DNA of 64,000 bases from Kitasatospora aureofaciens (GTDB lineage Bacteria > Actinomycetota > Actinomycetes > Streptomycetales > Streptomycetaceae): contig NZ_JPRF03000013.1 in the NCBI RefSeq assembly GCF_001188955.3, positions 124,001-188,000 on the forward strand, written 5' to 3'. A program made the position numbers and the translations under genes. Shown piece by piece: positions 47,029 through 56,774 of this stretch (position 1 is its first letter; the number at the start of each line of letters is the position of its first letter). Under the pieces are notes generated by a model. The model saw only the letters and a list, made by a program, of their open reading frames with translations, did not search any database and was not told the DNA's origin.

Positions 47029-47402
47029 CCGCGGACTCCTTACGGGGGGTTGGACCAGGGGGTGGAACGGGGAAGGGGGCCGGATCGAGGGGGTGGGGTG
47101 GCCGGACACGCGGTCCGGGGGTGACAGTGTGCCCGAACATCCGTGCTCGGCGTTACGTACCAGCGGCTCACCGGGTCCCGGGGCCGTAGCCCGCGAATCA
47201 CGGCCGGATTACGGTCGTAGGTAGCACCCGGCCAACACCTGGGCTGCGGGATTCTCCTGCTTAGAGGAACGTACAGGATGCCGGGCGGGCTCACAGCCGG
47301 GGCTTCATGCCATCGGTGACTGCCAGTGGCCCCGGTCACAGGGGTTCACTGGGCGACACGCCGCCGGACACCCGGTCGGCGAACACTTGAGGAGACACCC
47401 GC
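47029..47402. other. Divergent control region pucR / xdh operon
   Basis: 374 bases without a gene, holding both promoters. The main structured element is the dyad at 47200-47218. AGGAG-type site for the xdh operon lies at about 47390. No other feature recognised. Confidence 0.5.
47200..47218. promoter_or_regulatory. Candidate PucR operator
   Basis: 19-base imperfect palindrome of form ACGnCCGnAnTnCGGnCGT, symmetric about 47209, roughly midway in the pucR-xdh gap. Placement fits a shared operator; PucR binding is inferred. Confidence 0.4.
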
Positions 47403-48290
47403 ATGGAGTTCCTTCGGCCCGCCACCTGGGACGAGGCTCTCGCGGCGAAGGCTGAGTACCCGACCGCGTTGCCCATCGCGGGCGGCACGGACGTCATGGT
47501 CGAGCTGAACTTCGACGTGCACCGGCCATCCGCGATTCTCGACCTGAACCGCGTCACCGAGCTCACCGAATGGACGAACGACGGCAGCGTCGTCCGGCTC
47601 GGCGCCTCCGTCCCGTACGCCCGGATCATCTCGGAGCTGTCCGGGCCGCTGCCCGGGCTCGCACTGGCGGCCCACACCGTCGGCTCACCGCAGATCCGCA
47701 ACCGCGGCGGCGTCGGCGGCAACCTGGGCGCGGCCTCCCCGGCCGGTGACTCCCACCCGGCGCTGCTGGCGGCCGGACGGGACGTCCACGTCGAGGCGGC
47801 CTCGGTGCGCGGCACCCGGCTGATCCCGATCGACGAGTTCTACGTCGGGGTCAAGCGCAACTGCCTGGAGGCCGACGAGCTGATCCGGGCCGTGCACGTG
47901 CCGGTCGCGGACGGCCCGCAGCAGTTCTCGAAGATCGGCACCCGCAACGCGATGGTGATCGCGGTGTGCGCCTTCGGCTTCGCCCTGCACCCGAAGAACG
48001 GGACCGTGGGCACCGGTATCGGTTCGGCTGCCCCCACGCCGCGCCGCGCCGTCGAGGCCGAGGAGTACCTCCAGGGTGTGCTCGCCGAGCGCGGGCTCTG
48101 GGAGAGCGGGGAGCTGCTGGGCACCGAGGTGGTCCAGCGCTTCGGCGAGCTGGTGAAGGCCGCCGCCTCCCCGATCGACGACGTCCGGGGCACCGCCGAC
48201 TACCGGCGGCACGCGCTGGCCGTGATGGCCCGCCGCACCCTCACCTGGTGTTGGAACGACTACGGCAAGCAGATCAGGAGCGCGGCATGA
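47403..48290 (+). CDS. Xanthine dehydrogenase, FAD-binding subunit
   Basis: 295 residues, CoxM-like FAD subunit that carries electrons from the iron-sulfur subunit to NAD. FAD motifs ALPIAGGTDVMVELNF and the later TVGSPQIRNRGGVGGNLG are plain; the C-terminal CO dehydrogenase flavoprotein domain follows. ATG with GAGGAG upstream. First gene of a three-subunit set coupled by ATGA and TGATG overlaps. Confidence 0.93.
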   Translation: MEFLRPATWDEALAAKAEYPTALPIAGGTDVMVELNFDVHRPSAILDLNRVTELTEWTNDGSVVRLGASVPYARIISELSGPLPGLALAAHTVGSPQIRNRGGVGGNLGAASPAGDSHPALLAAGRDVHVEAASVRGTRLIPIDEFYVGVKRNCLEADELIRAVHVPVADGPQQFSKIGTRNAMVIAVCAFGFALHPKNGTVGTGIGSAAPTPRRAVEAEEYLQGVLAERGLWESGELLGTEVVQRFGELVKAAASPIDDVRGTADYRRHALAVMARRTLTWCWNDYGKQIRSAA

Positions 48291-48769
48291 GGGTCACGTT
48301 CACCGCCAACGGCAAGCCCGTCGAGGCAGACGACGTCTGGGAGGGCGAGAGCCTGCTCTACGTGCTGCGCGAGCGCGTCGGCCTGCCGGGCTCGAAGAAC
48401 GCCTGTGAGCAGGGCGAGTGCGGTTCCTGCACCGTCTACCTGGACGGCGTGCCGGTCTGCTCCTGCCTGGTCGCGGCCGGCCAGGTGCAGGACCGCGAGG
48501 TGCGCACGGTCGAGGGCCTGGCCGAGGAAACCGGCGAGCTGGGCCTGGTCCAGCAGGCCTTCGTCGACGCCGGGGCCGTCCAGTGCGGCTTCTGCACCCC
48601 CGGCCTGCTCGTGCAGACCGACGCCCTGCTGGAGAAGGACACCCAGCCGAGCGACAACGACATCCGCGAGGCGCTGTCGGGCAACCTGTGCCGCTGCACC
48701 GGCTACGAGAAGATCATGGACGCGGTGCGGCTCGCCTCGGCCCGCAAGTGCGCCGGGGAGGTTTCCTGA
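48287..48769 (+). CDS. Xanthine dehydrogenase, 2Fe-2S subunit
   Basis: 160 residues. Plant-type ferredoxin cluster in CEQGECGSCTVYLDGVPVCSC and a second cluster in QCGFCTPG and NLCRCTGY, eight Cys in all, as in CoxS/XdhC-type subunits. ATG at 48287 overlaps the preceding stop and has AGGAG upstream. Passes electrons from the Mo site to FAD. Confidence 0.95.
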   Translation: MRVTFTANGKPVEADDVWEGESLLYVLRERVGLPGSKNACEQGECGSCTVYLDGVPVCSCLVAAGQVQDREVRTVEGLAEETGELGLVQQAFVDAGAVQCGFCTPGLLVQTDALLEKDTQPSDNDIREALSGNLCRCTGYEKIMDAVRLASARKCAGEVS

Positions 48770-51135
48770 TGGCTACGCGGACCATCCAGGGTCAGAAGAA
48801 CCTGCAGAACATCAACCAGGCCTCCAAGGACGGCATCGGCGGCTCGCCGCTGCGCCCGGACGGCAACCTCAAGGTCAGGGGCGAGTTCGCGTACTCGTCC
48901 GACCTGTGGCACGAGGACATGCTCTGGGGTATGGCGCTGCGCTCGCCGCACCCCCGGGCGAACATCCTCTCGGTGGACATCTCCGAGGCGCTCAAGGTGC
49001 CCGGTGTCTACGCCGTGCTGACCCACGAGGACATCCCCGGCTCCAAGTACTACGGCCTGGAGATCCGGGACCAGCCGGTCCTGGCCATCGACAAGATCCG
49101 GTACCACGGCGAGGCGATCGCGCTGGTCGCCGCCGACCACCCGGAGACGGCCCGGCGCGCGGTGAAGAAGATCAAGGTCGAGTACGAGGTGCTCACCCCG
49201 ATCGTCACCGAGGAGCAGTGCCTGGACCCGGAGACCCACGGGTACGTCCACGAGCCGCACGAGTACAAGTCGCACGCGTACGGCAACATCTGCCACGAGC
49301 AGAAGCTGGTCTCCGGCCTCGGCGTGACCGACGAGGTGCGGGCGATGGCGGACGTCATCGTCAGCGGCGACTACGAGGTCGGCATGCAGGACCAGGCCTT
49401 CCTCGGCCCCGAGTCCGGCCTGGCCGTGCCCGCCGAGGACGGCGGCATCGACCTCTACATCGCCACCCAGTGGCTGCACGTGGACCGGGAGCAGATGGCC
49501 CCGGTGCTGGACCTGCCCGAGGAGAAGGTCCGGCTCACGCTGGCCGGCGTCGGCGGCGCCTTCGGCGGCCGCGAGGACATCTCGATGCAGATCCACGCCT
49601 GCCTGCTGGCCCAGCACACCGACAAGCCGGTCAAGATCGTCTACTCCCGGGACGAGTCCTTCTACGGCCACGTCCACCGCCACCCGGCGCGGATGCACTA
49701 CGAGCACGGCGCCACCCGCGACGGCAAGCTGGTCTTCGCCGACTGCCGGATCGTGCTGGACGGCGGCGCCTACGCCTCCGCCTCCCCCGCCGTGGTCGGC
49801 AACGCCGCCTCGCTGGGGCACGGCCCGTACGTGATCCCGAACGTGAAGATGCACGCCATCGCGCTCTACAGCAACAACCCGTCCTGCGGGGCGATGCGCG
49901 GCTTCGGCGCGGTGCAGGCGGCGTTCGGCTACGAGTCGCAGATGGACAAGCTGGCCGCCGAACTCGGCATGGACCCGGTGGAGCTGCGGCAGCTGAACGC
50001 CATGTCGGAGGGCGACTTCATGCCCACCGGCCAGCAGATCGACTCCCCCGCGCCGGTGGTCGAACTGCTGCAGCGCGCCAAGGACATGCCGCTGCCGCCG
50101 CCGCTGGACACCGAGCACCTGGACGTCCGCGCGCTGCCCGGCGCGCTGTCCAACACCTCGCACGGCGAGGGCATCGTGCGCGGGGTCGGCTACTCGGTCG
50201 GCATCAAGAACGTCGGCTTCTCCGAGGGCTTCGACGACTACTCCACCGCCCGGGTGCGGCTGGAGGTGATCGGCGGCGAGCCGGTCGCCATGGTGCACAC
50301 CGCGATGGCCGAGGTCGGCCAGGGCGGCGTCACCGTGCACGCCCAGATCGTCCGCACCGAGCTGGGCGTCGAGCAGGTCACCATCCACCCGGCCAACACC
50401 GAGGTGGGATCGGCCGGTTCGACCTCCGCCTCGCGCCAGACGTACATGACCGGCGGTGCTGTGAAGCTGGCCGCCGAGGCCGTCGGGCGGGCGCTGATCG
50501 AGAAGGGCCGGCGCCGCTACGGCTGGACCCACCAGGACATCACGCTGGCCGGCGGCAAGGTCGTCTCGGAGAGCGCCGGCGTGCTCGTCCCGATGGTGGA
50601 CCTGCTCGGCGACGAGGCGATCGACCTCACCCGCGAGCACCACCACCGGCCCACCCAGGCCTTCGACAAGGAGACCGGCCAGGGCTTCGGCCACGTCCAG
50701 TACACCTTCTGCGCCAACCGCGCGGTGGTGGACGTGGACGTGGAGCTGGGCCTGGTCAAGGTGGTCGAGCTCACCGCCGTCCAGGACGTCGGCAAGGCGC
50801 TCAACCCGCTCTCCGTGGTCGGCCAGATCCAGGGCGGCTGCACCCAGGCGCTCGGGCTCGCGGTGATGGAGGAGATCATCGTCCGCGACGGGAAGGTGCG
50901 CAACGCCTCCTTCACCGACTACCTGATCCCCACCATCCTGGACACCCCTCCGATCCCGGTGGACGTCCTCGAACTGCCCGACCCGCACGCCCCGTACGGG
51001 CTGCGCGGCGTCGGTGAGGCGCCGACCGTGTCGGCGACCCCCTCCATCGTGGCGGCGATCCGCAACGCGACCGGTCTCGCGCTCAACCGGATCCCGGTCC
51101 GGCCCGAGCACCTGACCACCGAACAGCCCGGCTGA
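48769..51135 (+). CDS. Xanthine dehydrogenase, molybdopterin-binding subunit
   Basis: 788 residues, the catalytic subunit oxidising hypoxanthine/xanthine to urate. Mo-cofactor segments GVGGAFGGREDISMQIHA, GAMRGFGAVQAAFGYE and the C-terminal AMAEVGQGGVTVHAQI with the catalytic Glu are present, and the Arg of MRGFG helps orient the substrate. ATG overlaps the 2Fe-2S stop (TGATG). Normal length, no truncation. The subunit order FAD-FeS-Mo matches Bacillus pucCED-type operons. Confidence 0.93.
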   Translation: MATRTIQGQKNLQNINQASKDGIGGSPLRPDGNLKVRGEFAYSSDLWHEDMLWGMALRSPHPRANILSVDISEALKVPGVYAVLTHEDIPGSKYYGLEIRDQPVLAIDKIRYHGEAIALVAADHPETARRAVKKIKVEYEVLTPIVTEEQCLDPETHGYVHEPHEYKSHAYGNICHEQKLVSGLGVTDEVRAMADVIVSGDYEVGMQDQAFLGPESGLAVPAEDGGIDLYIATQWLHVDREQMAPVLDLPEEKVRLTLAGVGGAFGGREDISMQIHACLLAQHTDKPVKIVYSRDESFYGHVHRHPARMHYEHGATRDGKLVFADCRIVLDGGAYASASPAVVGNAASLGHGPYVIPNVKMHAIALYSNNPSCGAMRGFGAVQAAFGYESQMDKLAAELGMDPVELRQLNAMSEGDFMPTGQQIDSPAPVVELLQRAKDMPLPPPLDTEHLDVRALPGALSNTSHGEGIVRGVGYSVGIKNVGFSEGFDDYSTARVRLEVIGGEPVAMVHTAMAEVGQGGVTVHAQIVRTELGVEQVTIHPANTEVGSAGSTSASRQTYMTGGAVKLAAEAVGRALIEKGRRRYGWTHQDITLAGGKVVSESAGVLVPMVDLLGDEAIDLTREHHHRPTQAFDKETGQGFGHVQYTFCANRAVVDVDVELGLVKVVELTAVQDVGKALNPLSVVGQIQGGCTQALGLAVMEEIIVRDGKVRNASFTDYLIPTILDTPPIPVDVLELPDPHAPYGLRGVGEAPTVSATPSIVAAIRNATGLALNRIPVRPEHLTTEQPG

Positions 51136-51435
51136 CCCCCGGAGTTCGGCTCCACGGCACCACCGCACAGCAGCACCGAACAGCACTGCCGAACAGCACA
51201 ACCGAGCAGTACTTCCCGGGGCGGCGACGAGTCTTCCCCGCCGCCCCGGGGACCCCCACCCGCTGCCCTCCCACGCCGGGGTTCCGCAGTGGTGCGCACC
51301 ACCCTCTCTGCACCGCTGGCACTCCCCCGAAGAGTGCCCCAGTGAGTCGATACCGTCCCCCTGCCGCCAACTTCGTTGACTGGCAACCAGGTCGGCTCGC
51401 CCCACCCCAACCCCCATTGACACTTGGGAGTGGAC
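51136..51435. other. Intergenic region with short repeats
   Basis: 300 bases between xanthine dehydrogenase and the permease. Contains several CCGAACAGCAC-like units (about 51160-51210), a terminator hairpin at 51215-51250, and the permease ribosome site GGGAG at 51426. The permease promoter probably lies after the hairpin. Confidence 0.5.
51215..51250. terminator. Hairpin terminator after the xdh operon
   Basis: CCCGGGGCGGCG (51215-51226) pairs exactly with CGCCGCCCCGGG (51239-51250), 12-base loop. Confidence 0.7.
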
Positions 51436-52920
51436 ATGACCAGGATCCCCACGGAGCCCGGCACCACCGAAGCAGACAGACCCACCGGGGACGAGACCCA
51501 CCCCTCGCCCCCGGCACCAGGGCCGAAGGGCGCACTCGACGCGTACTTCAAGATCTCGGCCCGCGGCTCGACCCTCGCCAACGAACTGCGTGGTGGCGTC
51601 ACCACCTTCATGGCGATGGCGTACATCATCCTGCTCAACCCGCTGATCCTCAGCGGCGCGGACGTCACCGGCGTGAAGCTCGACCACGCCGCGCTGACCA
51701 CCGCCACGGCCCTCGCCGCCGCCGTCACCACCATCCTGATGGGCCTGGTCGGCAACGTGCCGCTGGCCCTCGCCGCCGGGCTCTCGGTCTCCGGCGCGGT
51801 CTCCGCGCTCGTCGTACCGCACACCAGCTGGTCCCAGGCCATGGGCCTGTGCGTGATCTACGGCCTGCTGATCGTGCTGCTGGTGGTTTCCGGACTGCGC
51901 GAGAAGATCATGAACGGCATCCCGCTGCCGCTCAAGCACGCGATCACCATCGGCATCGGCCTGTTCGTCACGGTCATCGGCCTCTACAAGGCCGGCTTCG
52001 TGCACACCGGCGGCCCCACCCCGCTCTCGCTCGGCCCGTTCGGCGAACTCTCCGGCTGGCCCGTCCTGATCTTCTGCCTCACCCTGCTCACGATCTTCGT
52101 GCTGATGGCGCGCGGCGTGCGCGGCGCGATCCTGATCGGCATCGCCGGCGGCACCGTGGTCGCGATGGCCGTCGACAAGCTCGCCCACGTACCCGCCAAG
52201 GCCTGGGCGAACTCCGTCCCGGTGTGGCCCGGCAGCCCCGTCGCCGCCCCCGACTTCAGCCTGTTCGGCCACGTCGACCTGTTCGGCGCCTTCGGCGGCA
52301 GGGGGATGGGCGCGATCAGCGCCTCCGTCGCGGTGTTCACCCTGGTCCTGGCCGGCTTCTTCGACGCCATGGCCACCATCATCGGCGTCGGCACCGAGGC
52401 CGGACTGGCGGACCGGCAGGGCCGGATGCCCGGCCTGTCCAAGGCCCTGTTCGTCGACGGCGCCGGCGGTGCGATCGGCGGCCTGGCGGGCGCCTCCGGC
52501 CAGACCGTCTTCGTCGAGTCCGCGACCGGTGTCGGCGACGGCGCCCGGACCGGCCTCGCCTCCACCGTCACCGGCGCCCTGTTCGCGCTGATGCTGTTCT
52601 TCTCGCCGCTGGCCGGCATCGTCCCGGTCGAGGTCGCCTCCGCCGCCCTGGTGGTGATCGGCTCGATGATGATGAGCCAGGCCCGGCACATCGACTGGTC
52701 CGACCGCGAGGTCGCCATCCCGGCCTTCCTGACCTCCGTGCTGATGCCCTTCACCTACAGCATCACGGCGGGCGTCGCCGCCGGCGTCATCTCCTACTCG
52801 GTGATCAAGGCCGGGCAGGGCAAGTGGCGCGAGCCCGGGCTGCTGATGTGGATCCTCACCGGGGTGTTCGTCCTGTACTTCGCACTCAGCCCGATCAAGT
52901 CCTGGCTGGGCGTGCACTAG
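51436..52920 (+). CDS. Purine permease (AzgA/PbuG-type NCS2)
   Basis: 494 residues with about 12-14 membrane segments. GVTTFMAMAYIILLNPLIL at the start, and GFFDAMATIIGVGTEAGL with VESATGV, the conserved transport signature of AzgA-like hypoxanthine/guanine/adenine permeases. The ATG at 51436 is chosen because GGGAG is 5 bases upstream; a TTG 12 bases earlier is unlikely. Imports purine bases for the adjacent xanthine dehydrogenase. Confidence 0.92.
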   Translation: MTRIPTEPGTTEADRPTGDETHPSPPAPGPKGALDAYFKISARGSTLANELRGGVTTFMAMAYIILLNPLILSGADVTGVKLDHAALTTATALAAAVTTILMGLVGNVPLALAAGLSVSGAVSALVVPHTSWSQAMGLCVIYGLLIVLLVVSGLREKIMNGIPLPLKHAITIGIGLFVTVIGLYKAGFVHTGGPTPLSLGPFGELSGWPVLIFCLTLLTIFVLMARGVRGAILIGIAGGTVVAMAVDKLAHVPAKAWANSVPVWPGSPVAAPDFSLFGHVDLFGAFGGRGMGAISASVAVFTLVLAGFFDAMATIIGVGTEAGLADRQGRMPGLSKALFVDGAGGAIGGLAGASGQTVFVESATGVGDGARTGLASTVTGALFALMLFFSPLAGIVPVEVASAALVVIGSMMMSQARHIDWSDREVAIPAFLTSVLMPFTYSITAGVAAGVISYSVIKAGQGKWREPGLLMWILTGVFVLYFALSPIKSWLGVH

Positions 52921-52989
52921 CCGGTCCTTGGGCGCCACCGCCCTGCGGGCACCACCGCCTGCGGGTACCAGCGCACCTTTTGGCACCAC

Positions 52990-53024
52990 CGCCGCCGTAC
53001 GGGATCGTTTCCCGTACGGCGGCG
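52990..53024. terminator. Hairpin terminator after the purine permease
   Basis: Perfect 15-bp arms (52990-53004 and 53010-53024) with a 5-base loop, shortly before the XdhC gene, whose transcript may therefore be separate or reduced by read-through. Confidence 0.75.
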
Positions 53025-53063
53025 TCTCCCGCTACTGTCGAAACCGTGTAAGGAGCCTCCGAC

Positions 53064-54248
53064 ATGCAGGACATCGCCGAGCAGTTGCAGGCCTGGCACG
53101 CGTCCGGGCGCTCCTTCGCCGTGGCCACCGTGGTCGGCGTCTCCGGCAGCGCCCCGCGCGACCCTGGCGCCGCCCTGGCCGTCGACGCGGCCGGCGAGGC
53201 GGTCGGCAGCGTCTCCGGCGGGTGCGTCGAAGGTGCGGTGTACGAGCTCTGCCAGGCCGCCGTCGAATCCGGCGAACCGGTGCTGGAGCGCTTCGGCTAC
53301 AGCGACGAGGACGCCTTCGCCGTCGGGCTGACCTGCGGAGGGATCCTCGACGTGTTCGTCCAGCCGGTCGTCCCCGGGGCCGCCCCGGGAATGGACGCCG
53401 GCCTCGCCCTCATCGCCGACGGCACGCCCGTCGCCCTCGCCCGGATCATCGCCGGACCGGCCGGAATGCTCGGCGCCACCATCGCCGTCACCGCCACCGG
53501 ACAGCACGGGGCACTCTCCGTCGGACCGTCCACGGTGGGCGCCCTGGAGCGCTCCCTCGTCGCCGAGGCCCGGGCCATGCTGGACGCCGGCCGGACCGGG
53601 CGGATCGTGCTCGGCCTCGACGGACGGCCCTGCGACGAGCACGGGCAGGGCACGGTCACCTGCTTCGTCGAGTCCTACGTGCCCGCGCCGAGGATGCTGG
53701 TCTTCGGCGCCATCGACTTCGCCGCCGCCGTGGTGCGGATCGGCAAGTTCCTCGGCTACCACGTCACCGTCTGCGACGCCCGGCCCGTCTTCGCCACCAC
53801 CCGGCGCTTCCCCGAGGCCGACGAGGTCGTCGTCGACTGGCCGCACCGCTACCTGGACTCCCAGCTCGGCCGGATCGACGGGCGCACCGTGCTGTGCGTG
53901 CTCACCCACGACGCCAAGTTCGACGTCCCGCTGCTGGAACGCGCCCTGCGGCTGCCGGTCGGCTACGTCGGCGCGATGGGCTCCCGGCGCACCCACCGCG
54001 ACCGGCAGGCCAAGCTGCGCGAAGCCGGGCTCACCGACGCCGAACTCGCCCGGCTGCGCTCCCCCATCGGCCTCGACCTCGGCTCCCGCACCCCGGAGGA
54101 GACCGCCGTCTCCGTCGCCGCCGAGATCGTCGCCCACCGTCGCGGCGGCAGCTGCCTGCCGCTGAGCGCAGGCGACGGGCCGATCCACCACGACGCCGCG
54201 GCCGCCGCGGAGGAGCCGCAGGCCGCACGGCGGACCGACGCCGCCTGA
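53064..54248 (+). CDS. xdhC: XdhC/CoxI family molybdenum cofactor maturation factor
   Basis: 394 residues. N-terminal XdhC/CoxI domain with VVGVSGSAPRDPGAALAV and GSVSGGCVEGAVYE, and a C-terminal Rossmann domain (MLVFGAIDFAAAVVRIGKFLGYHVTVCDARP, YVGAMGSRRTHRDR). Relatives bind and sulfurate the Mo cofactor and load it into xanthine dehydrogenase. ATG preceded by AAGGAG. Consistent with its place behind the xdh operon. Confidence 0.92.
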   Translation: MQDIAEQLQAWHASGRSFAVATVVGVSGSAPRDPGAALAVDAAGEAVGSVSGGCVEGAVYELCQAAVESGEPVLERFGYSDEDAFAVGLTCGGILDVFVQPVVPGAAPGMDAGLALIADGTPVALARIIAGPAGMLGATIAVTATGQHGALSVGPSTVGALERSLVAEARAMLDAGRTGRIVLGLDGRPCDEHGQGTVTCFVESYVPAPRMLVFGAIDFAAAVVRIGKFLGYHVTVCDARPVFATTRRFPEADEVVVDWPHRYLDSQLGRIDGRTVLCVLTHDAKFDVPLLERALRLPVGYVGAMGSRRTHRDRQAKLREAGLTDAELARLRSPIGLDLGSRTPEETAVSVAAEIVAHRRGGSCLPLSAGDGPIHHDAAAAAEEPQAARRTDAA

Positions 54249-54265
54249 GACCCGGGGCGGCCCCT

Positions 54266-54889
54266 TCAGTCGGCCAGCGCCAGCTTCAGGCCGAAGCCCA
54301 CCACCACGGCGCCGGTCACCCGGTCCATCACCCGCCGGGCCGCCGGGCGGCGCAGCCAGCCCCGCAGCACCCGGGCGAAGCCGACCAGCAAGGTCGACCA
54401 GAGCACGCCCTCCACGACGTGCACGCAGGTCAGCGCCACCCCGGCGGCGAAGTGCGGGGCCCCGGCGGGGATGAACTGCGGCAGCACGGCCACGTAGAAC
54501 ACCCCGACCTTGGGGTTCAGCAGGTTGGTCAGCGTGCCGCGCCGCCAGCCGTGCCCGAATCCGCCCTCGACGGACTCCTCCTGCTCGGCCGCGGCCTCGG
54601 TCCCCCGCTTGCGCAGCATCCCGACGCCCATCCACACCAGGTAGGCGGCCCCGGCCCAGCGCAGGACCTCGTACGCCACCTGCGAGGCGGTCAGCAGCGC
54701 CGTCACCCCGGCCGAGGTCAGCGTCCCCCAGATCAGCGTCCCGGTCTGGATGCCCAGCACCACGCCCCAGGCCTGCCGCCGCCGCCCGAGCGCGGAGGTC
54801 CGCAGGATCAGCGCGGTGTCGAGCCCGGGCGTGAGCGTGAGCAGCCCCACGACGAGGGCGAAGGACCACAGGGCGGTTGTCATCTCCAT
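54266..54889 (-). CDS. LysE family exporter
   Basis: About 207 residues with six hydrophobic segments. LTPGLDTALILRTSALGRRRQAWGVVLGIQTGTLIWG and RRGTLTNLLNPKVGVFYVAVLPQFI are the typical LysE/RhtB segments. Exports amino acids or similar small molecules. Converges on XdhC with a 17-base gap. ATG 54889 or 54883. Confidence 0.88.
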   Translation of the reverse strand: MEMTTALWSFALVVGLLTLTPGLDTALILRTSALGRRRQAWGVVLGIQTGTLIWGTLTSAGVTALLTASQVAYEVLRWAGAAYLVWMGVGMLRKRGTEAAAEQEESVEGGFGHGWRRGTLTNLLNPKVGVFYVAVLPQFIPAGAPHFAAGVALTCVHVVEGVLWSTLLVGFARVLRGWLRRPAARRVMDRVTGAVVVGFGLKLALAD

Positions 54890-55013
54890 GGGCCCGGATG
54901 CTCTCACACGCCCGATGACGCGTTCACACGCCCTGTTCCACCGGCCCGGTGAGGCCGGGCAACCCGCCGCCGGCGAGCCAGGCCAGGAACGCATCGCAGG
55001 CCCGGCAGTCGCT

Positions 55014-56774
55014 TCAGGTGACGTTGAGGCGGGCGGCGAGGCGGAGGAGGCCGGGGCTGAGCCGGGAGAGGAGGCGGGCGGCCTTGGCCTCGGGGGTGAC
55101 CGGGACGACGGGCTTGCCGGTCCGGACGGCGGCGAGGATCGCGGTGGCGACCTTCTCCGGCGGGAAGCCGCGGCGGGCGTAGAGCCTGGCGGCGCGGGCC
55201 TGCTTGGCGGTCTGCTCGGCCGCCGTGCTGGCGGAGAAGGTGGAGGTGCGGGTGATGTTGGTGTTGACGATGCCGGGGCAGATGGTGGACACGCCGATGC
55301 CGTGGCCCACGAACTCGGCGCGCAGGCAGTCCGAGAGCATGAACACGGCGGCCTTGCTGGTGGCGTAGGCGGTGAGCGCCTTGGAGGGGAGGTAGGCGGC
55401 GGCCGAGGAGACGTTGACGACGTGGCCGCCCTGGCCGCGGTCGGCCATCAGGGCGCCGAAGGCGCGGCAGCCGTGGATCACGCCCCAGAGGTTGACGTCC
55501 AGGACGCGCTGCCACTCCTTCTCGGTGGTCTGCAGGAAGGTCCCGGAGTGGCCGATGCCGGCGTTGTTGACCACCACGTCGGGCACGCCGTGATCGGCGG
55601 CGACGCGCTGGGCGAAGGCGTCCACCGCCGCGCCGTCGGAGACGTCCACCCGGTAGGCGTGTGCCTGCGGGCCGATCAGCGAGGCGAGTTCGGCGGTGCG
55701 CTCGGCGGCCGCGAGGTCCAGGTCGCAGACCACCACCCGGGCGCCGTCCTCGGCGAAGGCGAGCGCGGTGGCCCGTCCGATGCCGCTGCCGCCGCCGGTG
55801 ACGACGACCAGGCGGCCGTCGCCGTCGGCCTCCCGGGACCGTCCCGACTCGATCCGGGCGGTGAACTCGCGGACCATGCCGGCCACGGTGGCTCCCTTCT
55901 CCAGCAGCGCCGACCAGTGGCCGGCGTGCAGTGTGCGTCGGGTCAGATCGGGCACCCAGCGCTCCAGGCCCTCGGAGAGGTAGGTGCCGACGTAGCGGTC
56001 CCGGGTGAGGGTGATCAGCTGGACCGGGACCTCGGTCGGGCGTTCGCGCGGACTTCCCATCGTGGGGCGGAAGTTGGCCCGGTACAGCTCGATGCCGCGG
56101 ACCGCGTCCCGGCGCAGGGTGCGCTGCGGGTGGTCGGCGCGCGGGGTGACGTGCTCCAGGTCGCGCAGCACCCGCGGCCAGGCCCGGGCGAGGCCGAGGC
56201 GCCAGGCGGCCGGGGCCAGGTAGGGCAGGTGGAAGACGGTGATGTACCAGGAGTGCAGGCCCTGGTGGAGCAGTTGCCAGAGGTGGCGCGGGGTGGGGCG
56301 GCGCAGCCGGTGGCGCAACCAGTAGCCCATGTGGTCCAGGCTGGGGCCGGACAGGGTGGTGTAGGAGGCGATCCGGTGCCGGGCGCCGGGCACGGTGACG
56401 GCCTCCCAGGACTGGATCGAGCCCCAGTCGTGGGCGACCAGGTGCACCGGGCGGTCGGGGCTGACGGCTTCGGCGACGGCGAACAGGTCGTCGGCGAGCC
56501 GCTCCAGGCGGTAGCCGTCGCGGTCCGCCGGGGCGGCCGACTCGCCGGCGCCGCGCACGTCGTAGCGGACCACGTGGTGGTCGCGGGCGAGATCGGCGGC
56601 GATGTCGTCCCAGACGATGTGGGTGTCCGGGTAGCCGTGCACCAGGAGGACGGTGGGGGCCTGCGGGTCGCCCTGCTCGAAGACGGCGAGCGGGAGTCCG
56701 CCGGAGTGGACGGTCCGGCGGCGGACCGGGGGCGTCGGCGCGGGAGACGGGGCTGGCGACGGCGGGGGCGTCAT
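55014..56774 (-). CDS. EphD-like fusion: epoxide hydrolase + short-chain dehydrogenase
   Basis: 586 residues. Residues about 15-310 are an alpha/beta epoxide hydrolase: oxyanion VHGYPDTH, nucleophile Asp in VAHDWGSIQSW, late His in LHAGHWSALL. Residues about 320-580 are an SDR: VTGGGSGIG, NNAGIG, VSSAAAYLP and YATSKAA give the Ser-Tyr-Lys set. The same two-domain layout is known in Mycobacterium tuberculosis EphD, linked to mycolic-acid metabolism; this bacterium should lack mycolates, so the substrate is open. Start overlaps the M24 peptidase stop (ATGA). Confidence 0.9.
   Translation of the reverse strand: MTPPPSPAPSPAPTPPVRRRTVHSGGLPLAVFEQGDPQAPTVLLVHGYPDTHIVWDDIAADLARDHHVVRYDVRGAGESAAPADRDGYRLERLADDLFAVAEAVSPDRPVHLVAHDWGSIQSWEAVTVPGARHRIASYTTLSGPSLDHMGYWLRHRLRRPTPRHLWQLLHQGLHSWYITVFHLPYLAPAAWRLGLARAWPRVLRDLEHVTPRADHPQRTLRRDAVRGIELYRANFRPTMGSPRERPTEVPVQLITLTRDRYVGTYLSEGLERWVPDLTRRTLHAGHWSALLEKGATVAGMVREFTARIESGRSREADGDGRLVVVTGGGSGIGRATALAFAEDGARVVVCDLDLAAAERTAELASLIGPQAHAYRVDVSDGAAVDAFAQRVAADHGVPDVVVNNAGIGHSGTFLQTTEKEWQRVLDVNLWGVIHGCRAFGALMADRGQGGHVVNVSSAAAYLPSKALTAYATSKAAVFMLSDCLRAEFVGHGIGVSTICPGIVNTNITRTSTFSASTAAEQTAKQARAARLYARRGFPPEKVATAILAAVRTGKPVVPVTPEAKAARLLSRLSPGLLRLAARLNVT

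Noticed and set aside
48703..52989. 1400-codon minus-strand open frame opposite the xanthine dehydrogenase and permease genes
   Set aside because: Shadow of several recognisable plus-strand genes; no domains, no ribosome site.
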